A stretch of DNA of 33,751 bases. It comes from Myxococcales bacterium UBA1238 (lineage in GTDB: Bacteria > Myxococcota_A > Bradymonadia > UBA7976 > UBA1532). Positions 8,333 to 16,339 of this stretch are shown here, one piece after another; position 1 is the first letter of the stretch; every line of letters starts with the position of its first letter. Location of the stretch: positions 109,754 to 143,504 of the forward strand of contig DBWM01000002.1 in assembly GCA_002309015.1 (NCBI GenBank), given 5' to 3'. Both the position numbers and the translations under genes were made by a program. The notes under the pieces are model-generated. The model did no database searches. It saw nothing but the letters and a program-made list of their open reading frames with translations, and was not told the origin of the DNA.

Positions 8333-8854
8333 ATGAATGCAGAGGAAATGAAGCTTTACTTGCAGAATCTTTGCTCCGGTCTCTCTCAGAAAGGGGCTCT
8401 TCTTGCGGCGTTGTGCGTCGGGTTTCCGGCGGGCGATGCGCTTGCGAGCGGGGATGAGCCGATCGATATCTACGCGGGACCGCCCATCGAAGAGGATCCG
8501 GCAGAGGCGCCCTCTGTGGAGGAATTCCCCGAAAAGCCTGCGGATCCGCTCCCTCCGACGATCAAACCTTCTCCGGACGACGCCGTAGGTCTCTACGCCG
8601 CGCCGCCTGTCATGCCGGGCCCCGGTGGACTCGGGATCGCGCCCAAGCCCCAGGAGACTCCGCCCGATGCCGGCACGCCTGATCCGCAGCCAGCCCCCGA
8701 TGCCGGGCCCAAAGAAGAAGAGAAGAAAGACGGGAAGAAGGTCAAACTGAAGATCCCGCCCATCAAGCCCGTTCGGCCGCCCATCGATCACATCATCGCG
8801 CTCTACGCAGCGCCGCCCCTCCCTCCGCCTCAGAACCGCGATCAAAAGAAGTGA
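8333..8854 (+). CDS. small exported proline-rich protein with three YA(A/G)PP motifs
   Basis: A 173-residue protein of unknown function. The ATG at 8333 has AGGAG 7 bases upstream. Residues 1-20 are polar, 21-34 are hydrophobic (KGALLAALCVGF) and ALASG near 37-40 could be a signal-peptidase site, so export is likely though the n-region is unusually long. The rest is Pro/Asp/Glu/Lys-rich and probably unstructured. The motif IYAGPP at 46-51, LYAAPP at 87-92 and LYAAPP at 157-162 is the only conserved-looking element and is spaced by about 40 and 70 residues. There is no MYXO-CTERM tail. It sits between two trypsin-like paralogues, so it might be a substrate, ligand or surface partner of one of them; this is inference. 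A modified-peptide precursor is another possibility, without direct support. Confidence 0.7.
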   Translation: MNAEEMKLYLQNLCSGLSQKGALLAALCVGFPAGDALASGDEPIDIYAGPPIEEDPAEAPSVEEFPEKPADPLPPTIKPSPDDAVGLYAAPPVMPGPGGLGIAPKPQETPPDAGTPDPQPAPDAGPKEEEKKDGKKVKLKIPPIKPVRPPIDHIIALYAAPPLPPPQNRDQKK

Positions 8855-8857
8855 TCC

Positions 8858-8903
8858 CGGGGAGCCACCCTGCTTTCGGGTGTGGAATCCGCGAAGCTCC
8901 CCG
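8858..8903 (+). terminator. structured stem-loop directly after the YA(A/G)PP gene
   Basis: CGGGGAGC (8858-8865) pairs perfectly with GCTCCCCG (8896-8903). Inside it CACCC (8866-8870) pairs with GGGTG (8878-8882) round a 7-base loop. It starts 4 bases after the stop codon. An A-run, not a T-run, follows on this strand, so it is not a textbook rho-independent terminator for rightward transcription. Confidence 0.45.
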
Positions 8904-9052
8904 ATAAAAAAGCCGCTTCAACCAGAGAAAGCAGCGTTCCTTCCTGAGAGAAGAGGGAATTCCGCCGTCTCGCCCTGAATCATTTCACTCCTGATACGTC
9001 TCTGCGGCTCGCATGGGATGGGGTGATTCCAGAAAGAAAAGGACCGTTCATC

Positions 9053-11170
9053 ATGAAAAAGGGACTCAGTTTTGCGCTCTGTTGCGCGATCCTCGGCTGT
9101 CAGCAGGGGCAGTCTTCGGATGGGGAAGCCGTTTTGCCGCCGTCGGGGGAGGGATTCCTGCTTTGGAAGGCGGAGCGGCCGATCTTAAATGGCACTGTTG
9201 AGAACGGATTTGACGCGGTGGGTGCCCTCGTATGGTACAACTTCAACACGCATTACTATGGGGGAGAGCTCTGCACGGCTACGCTCATCGCGCCCCAATG
9301 GATACTGACGGCGTCGCATTGCTTTAATCCCGAGGTGGCCGGTACCAGCGTGACCACTTCCAACACCGCGTTCTTTATGGGACAGGATGCAAGGGGGTCA
9401 TCGGGAGGCGGTGCGCCCACGGGCGGGCAGGTTTACGGCATCGCCGAGATCTTCATGCACCCGAACTACGGGCAGATGCAGAGCAGTCTCTACGATGTGG
9501 CGCTGGTGCGGCTGGTCTCTCCCATCACGTCGATCCCGACGATCCCGATCTTCGACGGCGATCTCACGGCCTATATCGGGCAGTCTTTAAAGACGGTGGG
9601 GTATGGCCGCACCTCTTACTCGGGCTATAACAACGACGGACCGATGCGCCTTTCGACCTCGCTCACCTTAAAGGAAGTGCATACCCAGCATCTGGTCGCG
9701 CGCGGATCCAACAGCGGAATCTGTCCCGGCGATTCCGGCGGGCCCCAGATGGTGCATTCCGGCGGGGAATACCGCATCGTGGGGGTCAACAGCGCCCTTC
9801 TGCTCGATACCTATCCCTCCGGCGACCGCTGCCTCTCGAATACGAGCATCTCGAGGGTCGACGTCATGCAGAGTTGGATCCGATCGGTCATGGGAGAGAA
9901 TGTCAATTGCAACGACTCGCACCCCGCATGCGCATGCAGTGACGCCTGCCAGGTGACCGGCGTATGCGATCCCCTGCGCTGCAACAAGGGCTACAACTGC
10001 CTCGAGATCGCTGACTGCGCCAACAGATGCAACAATCTCTCCTGCACGATCGCCTGTGAAACCGAGGGGAACCTCACCTCGATCGGCGTCTACGATGCGT
10101 TCAGCCAATGCTGGGGCAACTGCTACGCCGCAACAGGGAACAACAGCTGCTACAGCACGAGCTGCGGCAGCGAGTGGAATGCCTGCGTGACCGACAGAGG
10201 CCGGGCGAGAGAGGGCGACGGACGCTGCGCCGACGGCCTGGACTGCATGATCAACTGCGATGGAGACGAGGACTGCGAGTCGGGATGCCTGGACGGACTC
10301 GGCCGGCAGGACTTCGTCACCCTGAACGCCCTTCGCTATAACCTCCAGACCAGCTGTGGAACCTACAGCAGCATCCTTCAACAGATCGAGAACTGCCGAA
10401 CGGTTGCGAGCAGCCGGTTACACGAATGCATCCCAACCATCGGCTGCGACCGGGTGGGCGGCGATTGCCCGAGTGGGACGGGCTGTTACCTGACGGAATG
10501 GGAAGATACGGTCTGCTTTGCGAGCAAAGGCCGGCTTCAGGGCGCCCCCTGCGAGAGCAGCAGAGACTGCGCCGACGGCTACGCCTGCATTCCCAGCGGC
10601 GATTCAAAGCGCTGTACCCATTCCTGCTGGAACGGCAACGACTGCATGAGCGCGCATCTATGCAACGAAGACTGGCTCTTTACCGAAGGGGCGGGCGCCT
10701 GCATGCCCAGAGTCGGCTGCACCGACGAGGATCTGGACGGCCATTGCAGCGAGGAAGACTGCGACGACCGCGATCACCGCCTGTGGGATGACTGCGAGAT
10801 CGAGGTCGATGGGGGGATCGGAGAGGAGGATGCGGCGATCGAAGAGGATTCAGAGATCGCCGAAGATGCGGAGGTCATCGAAGATGGGGCGATCGGAGAG
10901 GATGCGGTGATCGAAGAGGATGCGGTGGTCATCGAAGATGCGGCGGTGATCGAGCGGGATTCCGCTGCAGCACAGGATGCCGATCCCGCCGAAGCCTTTG
11001 CGGACGCCCATCGCACGAGGATCGACAGCGGTTACAACCCGGGACCGGATCCCAGAACGACCTATCTCGAGGACGATGGCTGCAATGCCCTTCCAAAGAG
11101 CGGATCTCCGGGCGCCGCTCCGATGCTCCTTCTCCCGCTGGCCTTAGGCCTTCGCAGGCGCTCCCGCTGA
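9053..11170 (+). CDS. secreted trypsin-like serine protease with MYXO-CTERM-like tail
   Basis: A 705-residue exported protease of the same family as its two upstream neighbours. The ATG at 9053 is preferred to the GTG at 9023 because it gives a short Lys-Lys n-region, a hydrophobic core and a lipobox ILGC (Cys16), with AAAGGA about 10 bases upstream. The trypsin domain starts at ILNG (44-47) and keeps His89 (TASHC), Asp148 (YDVAL) and Ser228 (GDSGGP), so it should be active; the residue six before Ser228 is Gly222. The next region repeats the family's Cys pattern (NCNDSHPAC-CSDAC), with further Cys-rich modules and a partial MopE-like motif (DEDLDGHC, DCDDRD). The linker is a run of Glu/Asp/Ala/Ile repeats such as IEEDA and VIEDA. 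The tail is DDGCNALPK, a hydrophobic helix and RRRSR. Its stop is 13 bases from the end of the convergent next gene. Confidence 0.88.
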   Translation: MKKGLSFALCCAILGCQQGQSSDGEAVLPPSGEGFLLWKAERPILNGTVENGFDAVGALVWYNFNTHYYGGELCTATLIAPQWILTASHCFNPEVAGTSVTTSNTAFFMGQDARGSSGGGAPTGGQVYGIAEIFMHPNYGQMQSSLYDVALVRLVSPITSIPTIPIFDGDLTAYIGQSLKTVGYGRTSYSGYNNDGPMRLSTSLTLKEVHTQHLVARGSNSGICPGDSGGPQMVHSGGEYRIVGVNSALLLDTYPSGDRCLSNTSISRVDVMQSWIRSVMGENVNCNDSHPACACSDACQVTGVCDPLRCNKGYNCLEIADCANRCNNLSCTIACETEGNLTSIGVYDAFSQCWGNCYAATGNNSCYSTSCGSEWNACVTDRGRAREGDGRCADGLDCMINCDGDEDCESGCLDGLGRQDFVTLNALRYNLQTSCGTYSSILQQIENCRTVASSRLHECIPTIGCDRVGGDCPSGTGCYLTEWEDTVCFASKGRLQGAPCESSRDCADGYACIPSGDSKRCTHSCWNGNDCMSAHLCNEDWLFTEGAGACMPRVGCTDEDLDGHCSEEDCDDRDHRLWDDCEIEVDGGIGEEDAAIEEDSEIAEDAEVIEDGAIGEDAVIEEDAVVIEDAAVIERDSAAAQDADPAEAFADAHRTRIDSGYNPGPDPRTTYLEDDGCNALPKSGSPGAAPMLLLPLALGLRRRSR

Positions 11171-11183
11171 GCTTCTCCCGCCT

Positions 11184-12053
11184 TTAGTTCCACCATTCTT
11201 CACCGTCGGGCACCAAAGGCACCGGCACCACATCGCCCGTCCATTGATCCGCAAGCAGCTTTCGCACGTCGTTCGGCTTATACAACTGGCTGAAATGCGT
11301 CAGCATCAGCGTGCCGTTCTTAAACCGGGGCGCATAGTTGAGCAGCTCTTCGATGTGGGTATGCCCTCCGAGATGGGCGCGCTCCACTGTGCGCTTCTGA
11401 CTGTCGAGGTAAGTGCATTCGTGAACCAGGATCTGCGCGTCGAGCAGGTAGGGTTCATGGTCGAAGACGGTGGGTAAGGTGTCTCCGGTATAGGCGATGT
11501 AGGGCGTCCATTCGGTCTCCGTCAGGTTCGCACCCGCCATCTTCCGTCGTCGAAGCTCCATGGGCGGCAGATCCGCAAACTCCGCGCGCAGTTTTTCGCG
11601 GCGCTGAAACACGGCGTACCCCAGCGAACTGCATAAGTGATCGGTCTGGAAGCAGCGGAGTTCGAGATCCTTCCGGATATGAAAGCAGTCTCCCGGTTTG
11701 CATGGGTTTAAGTGAGCGGGCAGGTTGAACCCGGAGACGCCGGCCAACGCATCCAAAGTGCGCTGCAATTCCTCGCAGAGGCTCTCAGGTACGTAGACTT
11801 CCACCGGTTTACCGTGGTAAACCAGACCGCGAATCCCGAGCAGAGAGGGCAGGGCTCCGATGTGATCGAGGTGACCATGGGTGATGCAGATATGCTTGGC
11901 CGTGGCCGAAGTGCGGATCGCTACCCCCACATCGAAGAGGATCTCGGGTCCCTGAAAGAAGACGGAGGTATAGACGCCTGCAAGGGAGGCTGCCATCACC
12001 TTCTCGACGGCTCCGCCTTTGGTCTTGAGTTCAAAGTTTGTATAGGCCGACAT
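11184..12053 (-). CDS. RNase Z-like metallo-beta-lactamase-fold hydrolase
   Basis: A 289-residue cytosolic protein. Its metal-binding residues follow the RNase Z pattern: His59-x-His61-x-Asp63-His64 (THGHLDH), His139 (FQTDH), Asp191 (YTGDT), a HECTY block at 211-215 and His253 (LTHFS). RNase Z enzymes remove the 3' trailer from tRNA precursors. The segment where long-arm RNase Z proteins carry the Gly/Pro-rich exosite (about 145-190) reads differently here, so another activity of the same family is possible. The start ATG has AAAGG about 9 bases upstream. It is the last gene of a leftward run with argS, but the 590-bp gap argues for its own promoter. Confidence 0.75.
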   Translation of the reverse strand: MSAYTNFELKTKGGAVEKVMAASLAGVYTSVFFQGPEILFDVGVAIRTSATAKHICITHGHLDHIGALPSLLGIRGLVYHGKPVEVYVPESLCEELQRTLDALAGVSGFNLPAHLNPCKPGDCFHIRKDLELRCFQTDHLCSSLGYAVFQRREKLRAEFADLPPMELRRRKMAGANLTETEWTPYIAYTGDTLPTVFDHEPYLLDAQILVHECTYLDSQKRTVERAHLGGHTHIEELLNYAPRFKNGTLMLTHFSQLYKPNDVRKLLADQWTGDVVPVPLVPDGEEWWN

Positions 12054-12644
12054 CTTCGTACGCCTTTCGATAAGATAAGTTTTAAAGGAGAAAAGGATTC
12101 AAAGTCTGTTGGATCCTGGTGCATCGTCAAAAGCACAGGGATCGGAGCCCGTGCGAACAGTAGGGATCAGCGGGAACAACAGCCTCCAACACGGTCTGAA
12201 CCCCAGGGTTTTCGTTATAGACTACCTTCAGAGCGCGCAGGTATGCAGGCGATTGAAGAAAAACAGGTCATCGGATTGCATCTGAGCCTTTGCTTAAGCG
12301 CTGACCATCGCGATCGGAGCGCGCAGGCATCGATGGAATGACTGAAAACCGACCTGTCCTGCGATCTCCGAAGCCTCTTTATGCGCCTGAAGTATGGTTT
12401 CAGACAGCGCATGAACCGTACGATAAACGAAAAACTGCATCTTCAAACCTGCTCTGAACCGATACCCGATCCTCTGCGATCACGTTTCGGACGCGCTCGG
12501 ACAAAAATGCGCAGCGCTGAAGCATAGGGATCGGACCTGCTCTGAAATGAGTGATCTTCGCTGGAAGTATTTTTCGGAGCAGGTCGGAAAACAATGGTCA
12601 ATTGCGGAGCATCGGGATCAGAGCCGGTAGGAGAGGGGAGCGGA
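12054..12644. other. 591-bp intergenic region with degenerate short repeats
   Basis: No supported gene or RNA. A loosely conserved word GGGATCGGAGCC recurs at about 12139, 12314, 12526 and 12611, and CCTGCTCTGAA occurs twice (12448-12458 and 12537-12547). There is also a spaced inverted repeat at 12534-12585. The composition differs from the flanking argS. It may be a decayed repeat cluster; I see no clear promoter for the leftward gene. Confidence 0.4.
12534..12585. repeat. inverted repeat downstream of argS
   Basis: GACCTGCTC (12534-12542) and GAGCAGGTC (12577-12585) are perfect 9-base arms separated by 34 bases. It lies about 60 bases past the argS stop; on the argS strand no T-run follows, so termination is uncertain. 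Confidence 0.4.
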
Positions 12645-14462
12645 TTACATCTCTTCGAGGGCGGTGATGCCCAGAAGATCCAACGCTCCGCCGATCACGC
12701 GGCTCGTAGCGCGCACGAGGGCGGCTCTCGCGGCGGCGACTGCGGGCTCTGCGCCGATCACGCGGCATTCCGGGTGATTGTAGAAGGCTGCAAACCGCTT
12801 CGAGATCTCGAAGACCGACTTGGTGACCATGCTCGGTTTGAGGTCGCGGGCCGCCTGCGCGACGTCGCGTGGGAACATCAACAGCGCCGACATCAGCGCC
12901 CGAGCCTGTTCCTGATCCAATGCGCTGTAGTCGGGCGTGGCTGCTTTCACCGCCTCTGCCTGATTCGACGCCTCAAGTTTGCGCAGGATGCTCTTGCCCC
13001 GGGCATATGCGTACTGGCAGTAAACCCCTGTTTCACCCTCGGGTTTGATGCTCGCCTCGGCGTCGAACATGAAGGTCGTCGTGGGGGCAAACTTTAAGAG
13101 GAAGTACTTGAGGCCGCTCAACCCCAGCGCTTCCGCTCTCCGATCGAGTTCGACCGGGTCGAGATCCGGCCAGAGCTCCTTACATTTGGCGAGGGCCGTC
13201 TCGTGCAGGTCGTCCATCAGGTCATCGGCATCGACCACCTTGCCCTCGCGACTCTTCATCTTGCCGGTCGGCAGCTCGACCATACCGTAACTCAGGTGGA
13301 ACAAACGCCCCGCCAACTCCGGCCGAAGCTCCGCCAGAATCTGGAACAGCACCTGGAAATGGCGATCCTGCTCGTTGCCCACCACGTAGATCATCTGATC
13401 GAAGTTACATTGGGCGTAACGCCGCGTCGCCGTACCGAGATCCTGCGTCGTATAAACGCTCGTGCCGTCGGCGCGCAGCACCGCCTTCTCGCCTTCGAGG
13501 CCCATGCGCGAAAGATCGTAGACCACTGCGCCGTTGGCGGCCTTGTGGAAGATCCCGCGATCGAGCCCTTCCTGCACCAGATCCTTGCCCAGGAGATAGG
13601 TTTCGCTCTCGTGATCGATGCGGTCGAACTGCACGCCCATGCGCGCGTACGTCTCTGCAAACCCGCTCTCACACCAGCCGTTCATCATCTTCCAGAGGGC
13701 CCGCACCTCGGGGTCACCCTGCTCCCAGGCGCGCAACATCTCGTGTGCCTCGGCGCCCAGCTTGCTCTCGGTGTTGAAGAAGTCGTCCTTCGACGGCCGG
13801 GGCTCTTCGGGATAGCGATCTTTGTATTCCGCCACCAGCGCCTGCTCGAACTTCACGTAGAGATCGCCCACCATATGGTCGCCCTTCTTGCCCCAGCTCT
13901 CGGGAGTCTGACCATCGGCGAACTTCTTATAGGCCACCATCGACTTGCAGATATGGATCCCGCGGTCGTTGACCAGGTTGACCCGCGTCACCTCTGCCCC
14001 CGCCGCCGCCATCAGCCGCGCCACCGTGCAGCCCAGAATGTTGTTCCGGCAGTGACCGAGATGCTGAGGCTTGTTGGTGTTGGGCGAGCTGTACTCGATC
14101 ATCACCTTCTGTCCCGCGAGCGCATTGCTCTGACCCAGCGCCCCATCGTCCTTCTCCGCCCATTCGATCACCTCGCGAGCGATCTCGGGCCAGTTGAGCC
14201 GGATGTTCAGGAACCCTGCGACCGCCTCTGCAGAGGCTACCTGCGGGAGATCCTTTAAGCTCTGCCCCAGGTCGGAAGCGATCATCTGCGGCGCCTTGTG
14301 CAATGCTTTGGCGTATTTATGGCATGGGCAGGCGAGATCACCCTGTCCCTCGCGCGAAGGCGGCGCCAGCTGCACCGAATCCTGCACCCCCTGCGCCTGC
14401 AGGGCGGCGTTGATCGGGGCCGAAATCTCTGAAAGAAGCGCTGCGTAAAAATCGATGGCCAT
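12645..14462 (-). CDS. argS: arginyl-tRNA synthetase
   Basis: A 605-residue class I aminoacyl-tRNA synthetase that charges tRNA-Arg in the cytosol. The order is the usual one: N-terminal additional domain, Rossmann catalytic domain with the HIGH-type signature HLGH at 134-137 (after SSPNTNKPQ), the KMSK-type signature KMKSR at 401-405 followed by EGKVVDADDL, then an alpha-helical DALR anticodon-binding domain ending in LDLLGI. The KMKSREG form is one I associate with a subset of bacterial ArgRS, including Bacteroidetes. The start at 14462 is preferred to the ATG 12 bases upstream because GGAG within that upstream codon pair lies 6 bases before it. The long open frames on the opposite strand follow from its high GC content. 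Confidence 0.95.
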   Translation of the reverse strand: MAIDFYAALLSEISAPINAALQAQGVQDSVQLAPPSREGQGDLACPCHKYAKALHKAPQMIASDLGQSLKDLPQVASAEAVAGFLNIRLNWPEIAREVIEWAEKDDGALGQSNALAGQKVMIEYSSPNTNKPQHLGHCRNNILGCTVARLMAAAGAEVTRVNLVNDRGIHICKSMVAYKKFADGQTPESWGKKGDHMVGDLYVKFEQALVAEYKDRYPEEPRPSKDDFFNTESKLGAEAHEMLRAWEQGDPEVRALWKMMNGWCESGFAETYARMGVQFDRIDHESETYLLGKDLVQEGLDRGIFHKAANGAVVYDLSRMGLEGEKAVLRADGTSVYTTQDLGTATRRYAQCNFDQMIYVVGNEQDRHFQVLFQILAELRPELAGRLFHLSYGMVELPTGKMKSREGKVVDADDLMDDLHETALAKCKELWPDLDPVELDRRAEALGLSGLKYFLLKFAPTTTFMFDAEASIKPEGETGVYCQYAYARGKSILRKLEASNQAEAVKAATPDYSALDQEQARALMSALLMFPRDVAQAARDLKPSMVTKSVFEISKRFAAFYNHPECRVIGAEPAVAAARAALVRATSRVIGGALDLLGITALEEM

Positions 14463-14638
14463 CGGTAACTCCATTCTACGAGTAAAAGTTGCGCGCTATT
14501 TGCGCAGGTTTGCGGTGATTCGCAAGGGGGTTGAAAAGATGATGCTTGCTGAAACCAGGGGATGCGATGCACCTGGAATGCGATTCTCTGACTGGAGATG
14601 GACTGCAGCAGGGCGAACCATGAAGGCGGGCCCGCTGA

Positions 14639-16069
14639 TTACTCTTCCTCTTCTTCTGTTGTGATGCGCTTCCCTTTGGGCATAAAGACCTCCCGAATGG
14701 CGGTCTCGAGCTTGATCATGCGGCCGCCCTTCACAAAGAGCAGATCGCCTGGCCTGTTGTCGGCCTTCAGTGTCTGGACCAACTCTTCTTTATTCATGTA
14801 CCTGACGTTGGGATGCACCTTTTCGGCCTCCTCGGCCATCCATTTGCAGCGCTTCCCTACGCAGTAAAGCAGGTCAACCTGCGGGTAGTCCTTAAACATC
14901 TGCCCCACCTGACGGTGGTATTTCTCGTCCCAGTCTCCAAAACCACCCATATCGCCCAGAATGGCGATCTTTCTTCCACCCGGAAACCCTGTGTCATAGC
15001 TCAGCATATATTCGATCCCCGCGCGGATGGATTCCGGCGACGAGTTAAAACAGTCGAGGATCACCGTGATTGAGCCGTATTTTTGGATGTTCTGACGGAT
15101 ACCCTGCGGGACAAACCTGCGCAAAGTGCTGGCGATCTCGGGGGCGGGCACGTTCATTAAGCGTCCAATGGCGAAGGATGCGAGTACGTTGATGACATTG
15201 TGGATGCCGAGCGTGTCGATCTGAATGCGTGTGGGTACAGATTGATAATGGGCGGTGAACGAGAGTTGATTGCGCTCGAACTTCACGTCGCTCGCATAGA
15301 ATTCAGCCGACGGATCCCTGGCGCTCAGCCGCATCAGACGCGGTTTGATGTCTTCCTGTTTGACGGTACCGAGGTATTGATTGTCGGCATTGAGCAGCAG
15401 GATGCTCTGCTCTGTCATGCCCGTCAGGATCTCCATCTTCGCTCTGAAGATGTCGTAGGGATCTTCGAAGTTGCCGATATGGGATACCCCCACGGTGGTG
15501 ATGACTCCGATGTCGGGGGTTGCGATGCGCGACATCTCCTCAACGACGCCCGCCTTGCCCATACCGAACTCCAGCACCAGGACTTCGGTATTCGGAATGA
15601 TGCCGAGCAGCTGATCTGCGGTGTGAATCAAGGCGTTGGCATTGCCGCTGGTCTTGCGCGCATGGGAATATTGGATGTTCGAAGAGAGGATTAAATGGGT
15701 CAGCTCCTTGGTGGTGGTCTTTCCGTTGCTGCCCGTGATGCCGATCACCTTCAGCTGATTGCGTTCGCGATTGAGTTGAGCGATCGCCCTCTGCGCAGCA
15801 CGCGCATTCGGCACCACAATGGTGTGATATTGCGGGTAATTCTTCTCGGCAATGAGCGCGATGGCTCCGGTAGAGAACGCCTGATCGACCGCATCATCTT
15901 CGGCAATGCCCAGTTCTTCTTCGCAGATATGGGGGATCAGAATGTAGACGGAGTTCTTGAGCGTGCGATCGTGGAACCTTGTGACGCGGGAGAGCGTGCG
16001 CTTGTCGGCGGCTTCATTGCTGGGGTAGTTGAGCAGACGGTAGATATCCCCAAGAGTCATATGCATCAT
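14639..16069 (-). CDS. MurF-family Mur ligase
   Basis: A 476-residue ATP-dependent amide ligase of the MurF type, which in peptidoglycan synthesis adds D-Ala-D-Ala to the UDP-MurNAc-tripeptide. The central domain has the P-loop GSNGKTT at 113-119, the VGVSHIGNFE block and a following Lys (RAKMEI) in the position of the carbamylated Lys. The C-terminal domain has DCFNSSPES in the place of the MurF DSYNANP motif. The N-terminal domain is short and divergent. The end is a run of Glu. AAGGA lies 9 bases before the first of three closely spaced ATGs. It is not next to other cell-wall genes but is head-to-head with a second Mur-type ligase, so it may be either the housekeeping MurF or part of the neighbouring pathway. 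Confidence 0.8.
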   Translation of the reverse strand: MMHMTLGDIYRLLNYPSNEAADKRTLSRVTRFHDRTLKNSVYILIPHICEEELGIAEDDAVDQAFSTGAIALIAEKNYPQYHTIVVPNARAAQRAIAQLNRERNQLKVIGITGSNGKTTTKELTHLILSSNIQYSHARKTSGNANALIHTADQLLGIIPNTEVLVLEFGMGKAGVVEEMSRIATPDIGVITTVGVSHIGNFEDPYDIFRAKMEILTGMTEQSILLLNADNQYLGTVKQEDIKPRLMRLSARDPSAEFYASDVKFERNQLSFTAHYQSVPTRIQIDTLGIHNVINVLASFAIGRLMNVPAPEIASTLRRFVPQGIRQNIQKYGSITVILDCFNSSPESIRAGIEYMLSYDTGFPGGRKIAILGDMGGFGDWDEKYHRQVGQMFKDYPQVDLLYCVGKRCKWMAEEAEKVHPNVRYMNKEELVQTLKADNRPGDLLFVKGGRMIKLETAIREVFMPKGKRITTEEEEE

Positions 16070-16339
16070 CGGCGGTTTTCCTTTATGTGCATCCTGAGCC
16101 CGCTTCTGTGTTGCTTGATGAGCTGCGTTTTGCGCGGTTTGGTGGACAGCCCAAACATGCTTTTCGAAAGGGGCGGCGCGCTATTTACACGACTTTCCCA
16201 TCGATTGAACGTGAAAAAATGCTGGGCCAAGGTTTCATTTTAGGGGTCCGGTTTTGCTTTTTGGGAGTGACATGCAGTGACGATGGGGTAAAAATACGCC
16301 TCCTTGCTCGGCAATGCGATGGAGCTCGAAGTGGAAAAA
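16070..16339. promoter_or_regulatory. divergent intergenic region between two Mur-type ligase genes
   Basis: This 270-bp stretch must carry the promoters of both the leftward MurF-like gene and the rightward six-gene operon. It is AT-richer around 16205-16260, but I could not fix a convincing -35/-10 pair. Because the start of the rightward gene is uncertain (16304 TTG, 16319 ATG or 16340 ATG), its right boundary is too. Confidence 0.4.

Noticed and set aside
13203..14258. 351-codon open frame opposite argS
   Set aside because: argS is intact and unmistakable on the other strand; long antisense frames are expected at its high GC content.
16205..16260. promoter boxes for the six-gene operon
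   Set aside because: TTGAAC and TTGCTT occur, but no good -10 box lies at a proper distance.
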